From Bacteroidales bacterium (GTDB lineage Bacteria > Bacteroidota > Bacteroidia > Bacteroidales > P3), in NCBI GenBank assembly GCA_017545365.1, contig JAFWOP010000145.1, forward strand, positions 1 to 31,452: DNA of 31,452 nt, in the 5' to 3' direction. Made by a program: the position numbers and the translations under genes. Shown piece after piece: positions 17,117 to 23,950 of this stretch. How positions within the stretch are numbered: the stretch's first letter is position 1; the number at the start of each line of letters is the position of its first letter. The notes beneath the pieces were generated by a model. It worked only from the letters and a program-made list of their open reading frames with translations. It was not told where the DNA came from and made no database searches.

Positions 17117-18010
17117 CCTCTCTCCCATCTCCAGGAGATACTCTGGCGTGTAGTAGTTCATCATTCCGCAGAGCGACGTAAATGTCAGTTCACCAAACCA
17201 CACACGGCCTTGCGACTCATACAAATCGACGCGTACTTCGGGAAAACCTTCCGACAGCGTCCGAGCAACACGAATCATCTCTTCCAGACACTGCGGACGG
17301 GGCAGTGGCTCTGGCTCCTGCGGATAACGGGCAGAGACCACCATGTTCTCTGGATGATAACCCCAGTCAAGGTCGTAGCAGCCTAAGCAAGTATCGTGAC
17401 CGTTCTCCTTGCGATTGGAACACACCAGGAAGGAATGCGGCTCACCATGGAAGCACCACAACTTGTAGTCGACCAACGACGACTGTCCTGCGTCCACAGG
17501 CAACAGCTGCTCAGCAATAATCATCGGGCGAATGCCGCGATACTGCGGTTCGCCAGCCAGTGCTCCGATATGCCGCAACGACAGCCAACGCTGCAGTTCT
17601 TTCTTCAAGTCTGCCCAGTCGGCATCGCTCATCTGCGTTTTGTCTACGACCCGATTTGTTCCCTTCCCGTCACCATTGTTTGCTTTTAGGATAAAGCGGT
17701 CGGGCAACTCCTCGAAAGGAATGTCCTCCACCCGTTCCCAAGCGCCATAGAGGGGTATCAGAATGTCTGCCAAACCCTTCTCGGCCACATACTGTCGCAC
17801 CTGATACTTATCGGCCAGGCGCGTCCATGCCGTAGTATCCGTGAAGAGTTTCAAATAGAGTATCTTCTCGTTCAGATCCTTCGGGTGCTTCAGATCGGGC
17901 AAACGGTGAAAGCGAGCCAGATAGCGCAACCTCACCATCGTGACGGGTGAATGCTCTCCCAACCACGACAACGGCTTTGCAACAATATGTTTCAAACGAT
18001 CAGCAAACAT
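17087..18010 (-). CDS. TupA-like ATP-grasp protein
   Basis: 307 residues. The family (ATPgrasp_TupA) is common in polysaccharide loci and named after teichuronopeptide synthesis; it is expected to couple ATP hydrolysis to a ligation such as attaching an amino acid to a sugar acid. Visible are the family opening DLKHPKDLNEKILYLKLFTD (39-58), DKYQVRQYV (68-76), the nucleotide loop FILKANNGDGKGTN (106-119), DYKLWCFHGEP, and the metal-site region RVDLYESQGRVWFGELTF. The C-terminal tail VVESLEWRV is encoded by the heptamer repeat array and is unlikely to be ancestral. A minus-strand TACCTTTG (18032-18039) sits about 22 bp upstream of the ATG, giving a very short leader. Confidence 0.9.
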   Translation of the reverse strand: MFADRLKHIVAKPLSWLGEHSPVTMVRLRYLARFHRLPDLKHPKDLNEKILYLKLFTDTTAWTRLADKYQVRQYVAEKGLADILIPLYGAWERVEDIPFEELPDRFILKANNGDGKGTNRVVDKTQMSDADWADLKKELQRWLSLRHIGALAGEPQYRGIRPMIIAEQLLPVDAGQSSLVDYKLWCFHGEPHSFLVCSNRKENGHDTCLGCYDLDWGYHPENMVVSARYPQEPEPLPRPQCLEEMIRVARTLSEGFPEVRVDLYESQGRVWFGELTFTSLCGMMNYYTPEYLLEMGERVVESLEWRV

Positions 18011-18031
18011 GATTTATCTCTATTTCCGTTG

Positions 18032-18039
18032 CAAAGGTA
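18032..18039 (-). promoter_or_regulatory. -7 box for the ATP-grasp / GH16 unit
   Basis: Minus-strand TACCTTTG fits TAnnTTTG, with transcription starting near 18025, about 15 nt before the start codon. No clear TTTG is seen at the -33 position. Confidence 0.5.
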
Positions 18040-18158
18040 CAAAAAACTTTAGAGTTTATCACATAATTTCAACTTTTCTTTGTACCTTTGGCTCATCTTT
18101 GGCTTCGCCAAGGGTATTTCCACTCGGAAATGAAAAACCAAAAAACTTCGTATTTTGT

Positions 18159-18189
18159 TTTGCAATTCGCTCGTTTATTCGTACCTTTG
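18159..18189 (+). promoter_or_regulatory. Promoter of the GT2 gene
   Basis: TTTG (18159-18162), exactly 19 bp, then TACCTTTG (18182-18189): a full match to the Bacteroidetes promoter. It lies inside an upstream in-frame extension (ATG at 18088) and so rules out that start. Another TACCTTTG is at 18083-18090. Confidence 0.75.
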
Positions 18190-18207
18190 CAGCCGCTATC
18201 TCAAAAA

Positions 18208-19035
18208 ATGAGTAATATGAACAAGGAATTAGTGTCTGTCATCATGCCAACTTACAATGCCGGGAAGTACCTTTCCGACAGCATCGGCAGCATCCTTGCA
18301 CAGACCTACGAGAACCTGGAATTGCTCATCACCGACGATGGTTCAACTGAGGAACGCACGCTGCAACTGCTGAAGGAATTCTGCGAGAAAGACCCTCGCG
18401 TAAAAGTGGTTTATCTGAAGGAGAACCTCGGCTCGGGTCATTCGCGCAACAATGCCATTGAGCGTGCCGAAGGTCGCTACATCGCCTTCTGCGACTGCGA
18501 TGACCGCTGGATGCCAGAGAAGCTGGAGCGACAGATTGCCTACATGCAGGAGAAGGACTGCGCGCTGGTCAGCTCGTCGTACCTCATCTGCAACGAAGAT
18601 AGCGAAATCACCGGCATCAACATCTCGCCCGACAAGGTGACGTTCGGTATGGAGAAGCGCGACAACAAGATTGGTTGTCTGACAGCCGTCTACGACACCC
18701 GTCGCCTGGGCCGAAAATTCCTGATGCCCTCCATCCGCAAGCGCCAGGACTGGGGATTGTTCCTGAACATCTTGAAAGAATGCGGCGTATGCTATGCCAT
18801 CACCGAGCCGCTGGCCGTCTACCGAAACCGCACGGGTTCCATCTCCAGCCGCAAGTTCCCGCTGGTGAAATACAATGTACGCATCTACCACGATATTCTA
18901 GGCTACAGCTGGCCGCAATCGCTCTTCTACTTTTTGTTCTTCTTCCTGCCTACCTATGGAACAAAAGTACTCAAGCGCAAGGTTGACAGCTATCGCCTGA
19001 TGAAGCAAATCAAGCAGGGCAAAAAGCCTTTTTAA
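18208..19035 (+). CDS. Glycosyltransferase family 2
   Basis: 275 residues from the ATG at 18208. An in-frame ATG at 18088 is rejected because the promoter lies between the two. GT2 features are VSVIMPTYNAGKYLSDSIGS, the LLITDDGSTE nucleotide site, RNNAIERAEGRYIAFCDCDD (metal-binding DxD region) followed by RWMPEKLERQI, and QDWGLFLNI as the acceptor-side ED-type region. A hydrophobic stretch near the C-terminus (LFYFLFFFLPTYG) may lie on the inner membrane. It transfers one sugar from a nucleotide donor; which sugar cannot be told. It has its own promoter and is followed 92 bp later by the initiating transferase, which may share the transcript. Confidence 0.93.
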   Translation: MSNMNKELVSVIMPTYNAGKYLSDSIGSILAQTYENLELLITDDGSTEERTLQLLKEFCEKDPRVKVVYLKENLGSGHSRNNAIERAEGRYIAFCDCDDRWMPEKLERQIAYMQEKDCALVSSSYLICNEDSEITGINISPDKVTFGMEKRDNKIGCLTAVYDTRRLGRKFLMPSIRKRQDWGLFLNILKECGVCYAITEPLAVYRNRTGSISSRKFPLVKYNVRIYHDILGYSWPQSLFYFLFFFLPTYGTKVLKRKVDSYRLMKQIKQGKKPF

Positions 19036-19084
19036 CCCCAAGCTAAAATCTCGAAACTTTTTTGCTTTTTCATGCAATAAATAT

Positions 19085-19116
19085 CGTATGGATACGTTTA
19101 TAAGATATAAAACGTA
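19085..19116 (+). promoter_or_regulatory. Overlapping inverted repeats upstream of the initiating transferase
   Basis: CGTAT-GG-ATACG (19085-19096) overlaps TACGTTTATA-AGA-TATAAAACGTA (19093-19116, 10-bp arms with one extra A). No TAnnTTTG promoter is evident between 19036 and 19127, so this could be an operator for a nearby start or an RNA hairpin in a leader shared with the GT2 gene. Confidence 0.4.
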
Positions 19117-19127
19117 GAATACGACGC

Positions 19128-19757
19128 ATGACAACACTCGAAAACGGATATGTGCTTGACGGAATGAATGAGCTAGAACGCAACACGAAGCGTATCTTCG
19201 ACTTCTTCATTGCCTTGTTTTGCCTTATCATATTTTCCCCTCTCTTCCTGATTTGCTACATTGCGGTGAAGCGTGAGGATGGCGGACCGGCCATCTTCAA
19301 GCAGGAACGCATCGGACGCTTCGGCAGACCGTTCAACATCTACAAGTTCCGCTCCATGCGCATGGATGCCGAGAAAGACGGACCCGCACTCTATCAGCAC
19401 GAGAACGAGACACGCATGACGAAGATTGGAAAGTTCCTGCGTGCCCATCACCTCGACGAGCTGCCACAGTTGTGGAATGTGCTAAAGGGTGAGATGTCGT
19501 TCGTTGGTCCGCGTCCCGAGCGCGAATACTTCATCAAGCAAATCATGGAACACGACCACCGCTACACCTACCTTTATCAGGTACGGCCGGGCGTGACGTC
19601 GTATGCTACACTTTATAACGGCTATACCGACACGATGGAGAAGATGCTGCGCCGCCTCGAACTCGACCTCTACTATCTGGAGCATCGCTCGTGGTGGTTC
19701 GACATCAAGATTCTTTTCAACACCTTCACGAACATCGCCATCGGCAAGAAGTTCTAA
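19128..19757 (+). CDS. Initiating sugar transferase (undecaprenyl-phosphate phosphoglycosyltransferase, PglC-like)
   Basis: 209 residues. It starts polymer synthesis by moving a sugar-1-phosphate from a nucleotide sugar to undecaprenyl phosphate at the inner membrane. A single N-terminal hydrophobic helix (FDFFIALFCLIIFSPLFLIC, about 24-43) precedes the catalytic domain: IFKQERIGRFGRPFNIYKFR then SMRMD, HHLDELPQLWNVLKGEMSFV with the D110-E111 dyad, and GPRPE (127-131). VRPGVTSYATLYN is the usual downstream block. This is the small monotopic type, not the long multi-span WcaJ type. Met1 at 19128 is used; Met13 is a possible alternative. It lies outside the main operon, about 3 kb beyond capA. 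Confidence 0.95.
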   Translation: MTTLENGYVLDGMNELERNTKRIFDFFIALFCLIIFSPLFLICYIAVKREDGGPAIFKQERIGRFGRPFNIYKFRSMRMDAEKDGPALYQHENETRMTKIGKFLRAHHLDELPQLWNVLKGEMSFVGPRPEREYFIKQIMEHDHRYTYLYQVRPGVTSYATLYNGYTDTMEKMLRRLELDLYYLEHRSWWFDIKILFNTFTNIAIGKKF

Positions 19758-20266
19758 TACCCACACTCTCCTCCTTCAATCCGTGTCTTATTTGGAGTCT
19801 CCTCATTTGGGGCGACTGGGGCTTGTTGTCCCCTCCTCTTGGGAGGAAGGGTTGGGGGTGGTAGAGAAAAACACGGTCATAACCTATTATATACCAATTA
19901 CCTAAAATTGGTCATGCATTATTTGTCACTACCACCCCTAGCCTCTCCTTCCCGAAGGAGTGCCCCTACTGGCTGTTGGGCGACTCTTTCAGAGTCGACT
20001 ACGGGTGTACGCACAAAAATCCGTAGGTGCGCCTACGGCGTACCCACGGCTATTGAGCGGTGACGCTTTCAGCGTCCTTGTGCCACCTGCGATATTATTC
20101 CACAATACTTTTTGGGCTTTCATGGGATGTAGGGACGCGGCGTGCCGCGTTCTTGGATTTAGCTTTTCCCCTCCACAACGCGGCACGCCGCGTCCCTACA
20201 TTTAGTTGCCTTAACTTGATTTGCTTTCTGTACCCAAGAACGCGGCACGCCGCGTCCCTACATATA
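19758..20266. repeat. 509-bp intergenic block made almost wholly of palindromic repeats
   Basis: It contains, left to right: an inverted GC-rich element with arms 19828-19864 and 19929-19969; twin hairpins GACTCTTTCAGAGTC (19982-19996) and GACGCTTTCAGCGTC (20062-20076), flanking CCGTAGG-TGCG-CCTACGG (20021-20038); and three copies of a 24-bp unit with core ACGCGGC-GT-GCCGCGT at 20128-20151 (one orientation), 20177-20200 and 20239-20262 (opposite). The first two form an inverted pair. No gene is supported. The block lies between convergent transcription units. Confidence 0.75.
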
Positions 20267-20746
20267 TCAATGTCTCTTGAACACGAGGCGAAGCTCTTCG
20301 CCACTAAGCGTCATGCCGCCGCCGGTGAGTTCCTCGATATCGAACGACTCACCAGCCAACCTGTTAATACCGAAGGGCTGCAGCAAATCTACCTTTTCAA
20401 GAATAGGATCGCCTTCCTCACGTCGGTCGTAGTAGAACTGCTGGAAAGAAATTTTCTCGTTTTCATAAGAGAAATGGCTGACATAGCGTTGACCAAAGCC
20501 ATCAGAGAGGTCTGGTGAGAAGAGCTGGAACACCGTGCCCTGCACAATCCAGAAGAAACGCTCCTGCCGCAGGTCGAGCGAACCACCCGTCGAGAGTGTA
20601 TCTACTTGCACGAGATGCCAGTAGCCGTCGAGCTTCCCGTTTTCCGAATGCTCAATATCCACCAATCCGCACGAGGCCAGCAATGCCACCATGCTCAGTA
20701 GTAGCATCCGCCTCACCTTATTATATAATATAGATATCTTTTTCAT
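20267..20746 (-). CDS. Lipoprotein, lipocalin-like (possibly DUF4847 type)
   Basis: 159 residues. The signal peptide ends in a lipobox (LLLSMVALLASC, Cys26), so it should be lipid-anchored, probably at the outer membrane. After the cysteine, LDGYWHLVQVDTLS opens a small beta-barrel-like domain with alternating hydrophobic strands (RFFWIVQGTVFQLF, EKISFQQFYYD) and ends in MTLSGEELRLVFKRH, as in short lipocalin-like Bacteroidetes proteins. I recall DUF4847 genes next to Wzi-family genes, but cannot confirm it. It lies 26 bp downstream of the Wzi gene with an octamer array filling the gap, and is probably cotranscribed. A role in polysaccharide attachment is inference from context. Confidence 0.75.
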   Translation of the reverse strand: MKKISILYNKVRRMLLLSMVALLASCGLVDIEHSENGKLDGYWHLVQVDTLSTGGSLDLRQERFFWIVQGTVFQLFSPDLSDGFGQRYVSHFSYENEKISFQQFYYDRREEGDPILEKVDLLQPFGINRLAGESFDIEELTGGGMTLSGEELRLVFKRH

Positions 20747-20755
20747 TTCTCTTTT

Positions 20756-20787
20756 GTTACTTTGTCACCTTGTTACCTTGTTACTTT
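20756..20787. repeat. Octamer array 1 (AARGTRAC), encodes the Wzi tail
   Basis: Four units on the minus strand: AAAGTAAC, AAGGTAAC, AAGGTGAC, AAAGTAAC. The first two are read as AAA GTA ACA AGG TAA, giving the final K-V-T-R-stop of the Wzi-family protein. Confidence 0.9.
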
Positions 20788-22383
20788 GAACAGTCCGCTC
20801 TTGCTCACGGTGAGCTGTGCACCGTAGTTATGCCCGAGCAAACCACCCATATCCATACCATAAGCGCCCTTGATGAGCCATCCTTGCGGCAATCGGTAGG
20901 CAGCCTCGAGCATCGCACTAACGTTGTGGTGCTTCTTGGTGTAAGGCTGGTCGTAAGTGCCGAGGCCTTCCTGATAGGTTGCCATGAGGCGATAGGAAAG
21001 GCGCGTGGAAGGCTGACCGCTCACGCCCAGATGCAATGCCATGAAGCGATTATCCTTAAAGTCGATGATGCCATCGGTGTTGTAGATGGGCGACCGATAG
21101 AGCGGGTTGCCCATAGTCTGCCCCCAGTGCTGCCAACCCGTGTAGATGTAGTGGTTGTAGAAGTTGTCCTTACCGCTGATGTGGTCTGACAGCGAGGGCG
21201 TGTGGTCGTGATAGACGGGTCCGCTCTGGTACTTCGTGTAGATGTACTCGAACACCACGGCGCGTAGCCAGGTGCCGTACTTCATGTTTAGTTCTAAGCC
21301 AAGCAGCATGTCCTTCAGGTCATAGAGGAAGTAGCGGCGCTTCTTCCTGACGTTCCACTCATCGCCAGTGCCATAGCCGTTGTAGTCGAGTTGCAGCATC
21401 GACGAGTGATCCTCGAAATATTTCTCAGCATAGAAACCCACCTTCCACGAGTCTTCGTCATAATTCACACGCATCGTGTAAGAGCCCAACTGGTTTCCCT
21501 CAGCATTCTGATACTCCGTTCCCGTCTCCGGCACATCGGCTCCACCGGGCATGAAGGCATGCCACATGCCGCTCAACCCGTTGTTGCCCTTGTATACTCG
21601 CATCTCATGGCCATAGGGCACATGGGCTGTTCCACCAAACTGGGCAGCCATCTCGAGACCAACCTCCACCGACAACGGGAAGAAACGCTCGGGATAACCA
21701 ATCATCAGATAGCCGGCCTTAGAATGATAGAGGGCTCCATCGGTGTATTTCTGCGTGCGACTCGTGAACTCGTGTTGCCAGTTCTGGTCGGTGGTTTTTC
21801 CGTAGGCCACATGACCTTTCAGCCTCAGCCAACCATTAGCGAAGGGCAGCACCCAATACTCAGGCAGCGCCAGACGCACCTGCGGCACGGGCCGCGCGTT
21901 GATGCCCAACGTCTGCGAACCGCTGCTCAGTTGGTTGTTTTTCAGCTCCATGGGAAATTCCTTTGCACCCACCGTCAGCACACCATGCAACCAACGCATC
22001 TCACCAAACGCCTGCTGTACCACCAACCGACTGGTGTAGTGATGGGCAACGGCCACATCCAAACCGTAGCCGAAGCCCCAGTGGCGCAGCGAGTCTTCTG
22101 CCAAGGGGCGAACCAGGCTACCACGCAGATAGCCATTCGTGCTCTCCAGCGAACTCAGTCCGTGTTTGTTGGCATTCAGCCAGAGCGGTGTCTTCCCATC
22201 CGACAGCGAGGCTTGTGCCTCCAGCTTATATTCCAGTCCTTTCAGCAATAGCAACGGCTCCTTCTCGTTATACTGCTGCTGAGCCCACACTCCTTGTGTG
22301 AGCAGACCGCCAAACAGCACGGCAATCAGTTTTGCCACACCTCCTCGGTTCCTGAAATATTGTTTCGTTATTCTTTTCAACAT
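20773..22383 (-). CDS. Capsule assembly Wzi-family outer-membrane protein
   Basis: 536 residues from the ATG at 22383. An upstream GTG at 22422 would start inside a repeat and before the signal peptide. Sec signal ends near LLTQGVWA|QQQ (Ala34). The mature protein opens LEYKLEAQASLSDGKTPLWL followed by NANKHGLSS, and carries FGYGLDVAVAHHY, GVLTVGAKEFPMELKNNQLS then SGSQTLGINARPVPQVRL, and later barrel strands, all typical of Caps_assemb_Wzi. Members form outer-membrane beta-barrels that anchor or assemble capsule at the surface. The barrel's last strands (YGAQLTVSKSGL) are directly followed by FKVTR, of which KVTR and the stop come from an octamer repeat. It is the second gene of a three-gene minus-strand set with the aminotransferase and a lipoprotein. 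Confidence 0.9.
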   Translation of the reverse strand: MLKRITKQYFRNRGGVAKLIAVLFGGLLTQGVWAQQQYNEKEPLLLLKGLEYKLEAQASLSDGKTPLWLNANKHGLSSLESTNGYLRGSLVRPLAEDSLRHWGFGYGLDVAVAHHYTSRLVVQQAFGEMRWLHGVLTVGAKEFPMELKNNQLSSGSQTLGINARPVPQVRLALPEYWVLPFANGWLRLKGHVAYGKTTDQNWQHEFTSRTQKYTDGALYHSKAGYLMIGYPERFFPLSVEVGLEMAAQFGGTAHVPYGHEMRVYKGNNGLSGMWHAFMPGGADVPETGTEYQNAEGNQLGSYTMRVNYDEDSWKVGFYAEKYFEDHSSMLQLDYNGYGTGDEWNVRKKRRYFLYDLKDMLLGLELNMKYGTWLRAVVFEYIYTKYQSGPVYHDHTPSLSDHISGKDNFYNHYIYTGWQHWGQTMGNPLYRSPIYNTDGIIDFKDNRFMALHLGVSGQPSTRLSYRLMATYQEGLGTYDQPYTKKHHNVSAMLEAAYRLPQGWLIKGAYGMDMGGLLGHNYGAQLTVSKSGLFKVTR

Positions 22384-22405
22384 GAGTTTCGAATATTCTT
22401 GATCT

Positions 22406-22449
22406 CCTTGTGACTTTGTCACCTTGTTATTTTGTTACCTTGTTACTTT
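22406..22449. repeat. Octamer array 2 (AARGTRAC), encodes the aminotransferase tail
   Basis: Five full units and a half unit: minus strand AAAGTAAC, AAGGTAAC, AAAATAAC, AAGGTGAC, AAAGTCAC, AAGG. The first two encode K-V-T-R-stop of the DegT protein. The array ends 23 bp before the Wzi start codon. Confidence 0.9.
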
Positions 22450-23556
22450 GAACTCGTTGACGAGTCTGATGACCTCGCTCACTTCTTCATCCGTCAGAAC
22501 GGGACTCATGGGCAGCGACAGTTCTTCGCGGCTGAGTTGCTCGGTGATGGGCAGCGATAGGTTGTTCCATTCGCTGTAGCACTTCTGTCGATGAGGTGGA
22601 ACGGGATAGTGTACCAGCGTCTCTACACCATGTTCCATGAGGTATTGTTGCAGCGCATCGCGCTCTGCCGAGAACACCGGGAACAGATGGTAGACGTTCT
22701 CACCATCGCCCATCGGCCACGGCAGCCTGATGAGTGGATTACTGATTTCCTGCTCATAGCGGCGACCGATTTGTTGCCGGCGGGCATTGTCTTCGTTAAG
22801 GTACTTCAACTTCACCTGTAAGAAGGCTGCCTGCAGTTCATCGATGCGCGAGTTGCGACCCTTGTAGTCGCTGACGTATTTCTCACTCGACCCATAGTTC
22901 CCTAAAGCACGTATCACAGCAGCGAGCTCATCGTCGTCGGTGGTGACGGCTCCGCAGTCGCCCATTGACCCGAGGTTCTTTCCCGGATAGAAGCTATGTC
23001 CAGCCGCATGACCCAACGCCCCCGTTACCTTGTCACTTTGGTACTTTGTTACCTTGCACCCATGTGCTTGGGCATTGTCTTCAACGAGCAGAAGATTGTG
23101 ATCGCGGCAGAAAGCAGCGATGCGCTCCGTCCATGCACAACGACCATAGAGGTGGACGAGCATGAGCGAACGCGTCCTCGAAGTGAAATGTTGCTCCAAC
23201 AACTCCTCGTCGATCTCCAGCGTGTCTTTGTTCGGTTCCACCAGCACTGGGCGCAGTCCGTTCTCTGTGATGGCGAGGATGGAGGCAATGAACGTATTGG
23301 CAGGCACCAGCACCTCATCGCCAGGTTGCATCCTACCCATCTCTATATAGGCACGATAGATCAGCGTGAGTGCGTCGAGGCCGTTGCCGACTCCGATGCA
23401 ATGACGGGTGCCGATAAACGACGCATAAGCCGACTCGAACGCCCGTGTCTGCTCACCTTGCAGAAACCAGCCCGAGTCGACCACCTGCCTCATTGCCTCA
23501 TGATATTCCTCGGCGTGACAGGCCGTCACCTTCTGTAAATCCAGAAATCTGATCAC
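22435..23556 (-). CDS. DegT/DnrJ/EryC1/StrS PLP-dependent sugar aminotransferase (FdtB/QdtB-like)
   Basis: 373 residues. The family transfers an amino group from glutamate to a nucleotide-linked keto-sugar, making an amino sugar for the polymer. Features: RFLDLQKVTA (3-12), GNGLDALTL (58-66), PANTFIASILAI (85-96), VEDNAQAHG (158-166) and HSFYPGKNLGSMGDCGAVTT with the PLP lysine K193. YPVPPHRQKCY near the C-terminus favours the FdtB/QdtB group (3-amino-3,6-dideoxyhexose). No ketoisomerase partner is seen here. Two odd parts come from octamer repeats: residues 168-178 (KVTKYQSDKVT), sitting where homologues have a shorter RYKGRRV-like loop, and the terminal FKVTR. A TAATGTTTG on the minus strand (plus 23579-23587) is a weak promoter candidate. 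Confidence 0.93.
   Translation of the reverse strand: MIRFLDLQKVTACHAEEYHEAMRQVVDSGWFLQGEQTRAFESAYASFIGTRHCIGVGNGLDALTLIYRAYIEMGRMQPGDEVLVPANTFIASILAITENGLRPVLVEPNKDTLEIDEELLEQHFTSRTRSLMLVHLYGRCAWTERIAAFCRDHNLLLVEDNAQAHGCKVTKYQSDKVTGALGHAAGHSFYPGKNLGSMGDCGAVTTDDDELAAVIRALGNYGSSEKYVSDYKGRNSRIDELQAAFLQVKLKYLNEDNARRQQIGRRYEQEISNPLIRLPWPMGDGENVYHLFPVFSAERDALQQYLMEHGVETLVHYPVPPHRQKCYSEWNNLSLPITEQLSREELSLPMSPVLTDEEVSEVIRLVNEFKVTR
23024..23055. repeat. Octamer array 3, read through inside the aminotransferase
   Basis: Four perfect-length units on the minus strand: AAGGTAAC, AAAGTACC, AAAGTGAC, AAGGTAAC, encoding residues 168-178 exactly. The second unit has ACC instead of AAC; with the consensus unit the frame would read AAG TAA and stop. 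Confidence 0.92.
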
Positions 23557-23950
23557 TTTCTATGATTAATAACGTGCGCAAACATTAATTATTGCATAGG
23601 GCCAAGAAAAACTCTCCGCTCTCCATTCTAAACTATCCGCTCAGTTCTGCCGCTTTCATAGCGCAGCGGAGAAAGAACTCTAAACTTTACACTATCAACT
23701 GACTCTAAACTATCAACTATCCGCTCGACCCGCAGGGGCGCTTTCGTAATGAAATGGAGAAAGAACTATCAACTATCAACTCTCAACTCTCAACTATCAA
23801 CTATAGGGATTTTCCCCTCTCACTTTAGGGAAAATCCTTTTGGAGGCATCATAATTCGTCGTATCTTTGCAACGTGAAAAGGTCTATAAAGCCAATTTAC
23901 AACCGAGAACAACGAAAATAAATAATAAACAACTTAAAACAAACAAGAAT
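23557..23950. repeat. Intergenic gap: composite heptamer repeat and promoter
   Basis: AACTCTA/AACTATC-type heptamers fill about 23610-23804. They are interrupted by a second copy of the hairpin block CCGCTTTCATAGCGCAGCGG-AGAAAG (about 23650-23675) and a degenerate third copy near 23738-23765. The rest holds the promoter at 23839-23869 and the leader of the downstream gene. No gene is seen. Confidence 0.7.
23839..23869 (+). promoter_or_regulatory. Promoter of the secreted low-complexity protein gene
   Basis: TTTG (23839-23842), 19 bp, TATCTTTG (23862-23869): a full consensus match. The leader to the ATG at 23951 would be about 75 nt. The in-frame ATG at 23867 lies in the -7 box and is rejected. 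Confidence 0.75.

Noticed and set aside
18088..18207. Upstream start for the GT2 gene at 18088
   Set aside because: A consensus promoter (18159-18189) lies inside the extension, and the GT2 domain begins just after the ATG at 18208.
22384..22422. GTG start at 22422 for the Wzi gene
   Set aside because: It lies within the octamer array and adds residues ahead of a normal signal peptide that starts at 22383.
20756..23055. Octamer arrays as CRISPR
   Set aside because: Units are 8 bp, contiguous and without spacers; no cas genes are present.
23867..23950. ATG at 23867 for paralogue A
   Set aside because: It overlaps the -7 box; the ATG at 23951 gives a clean signal peptide.
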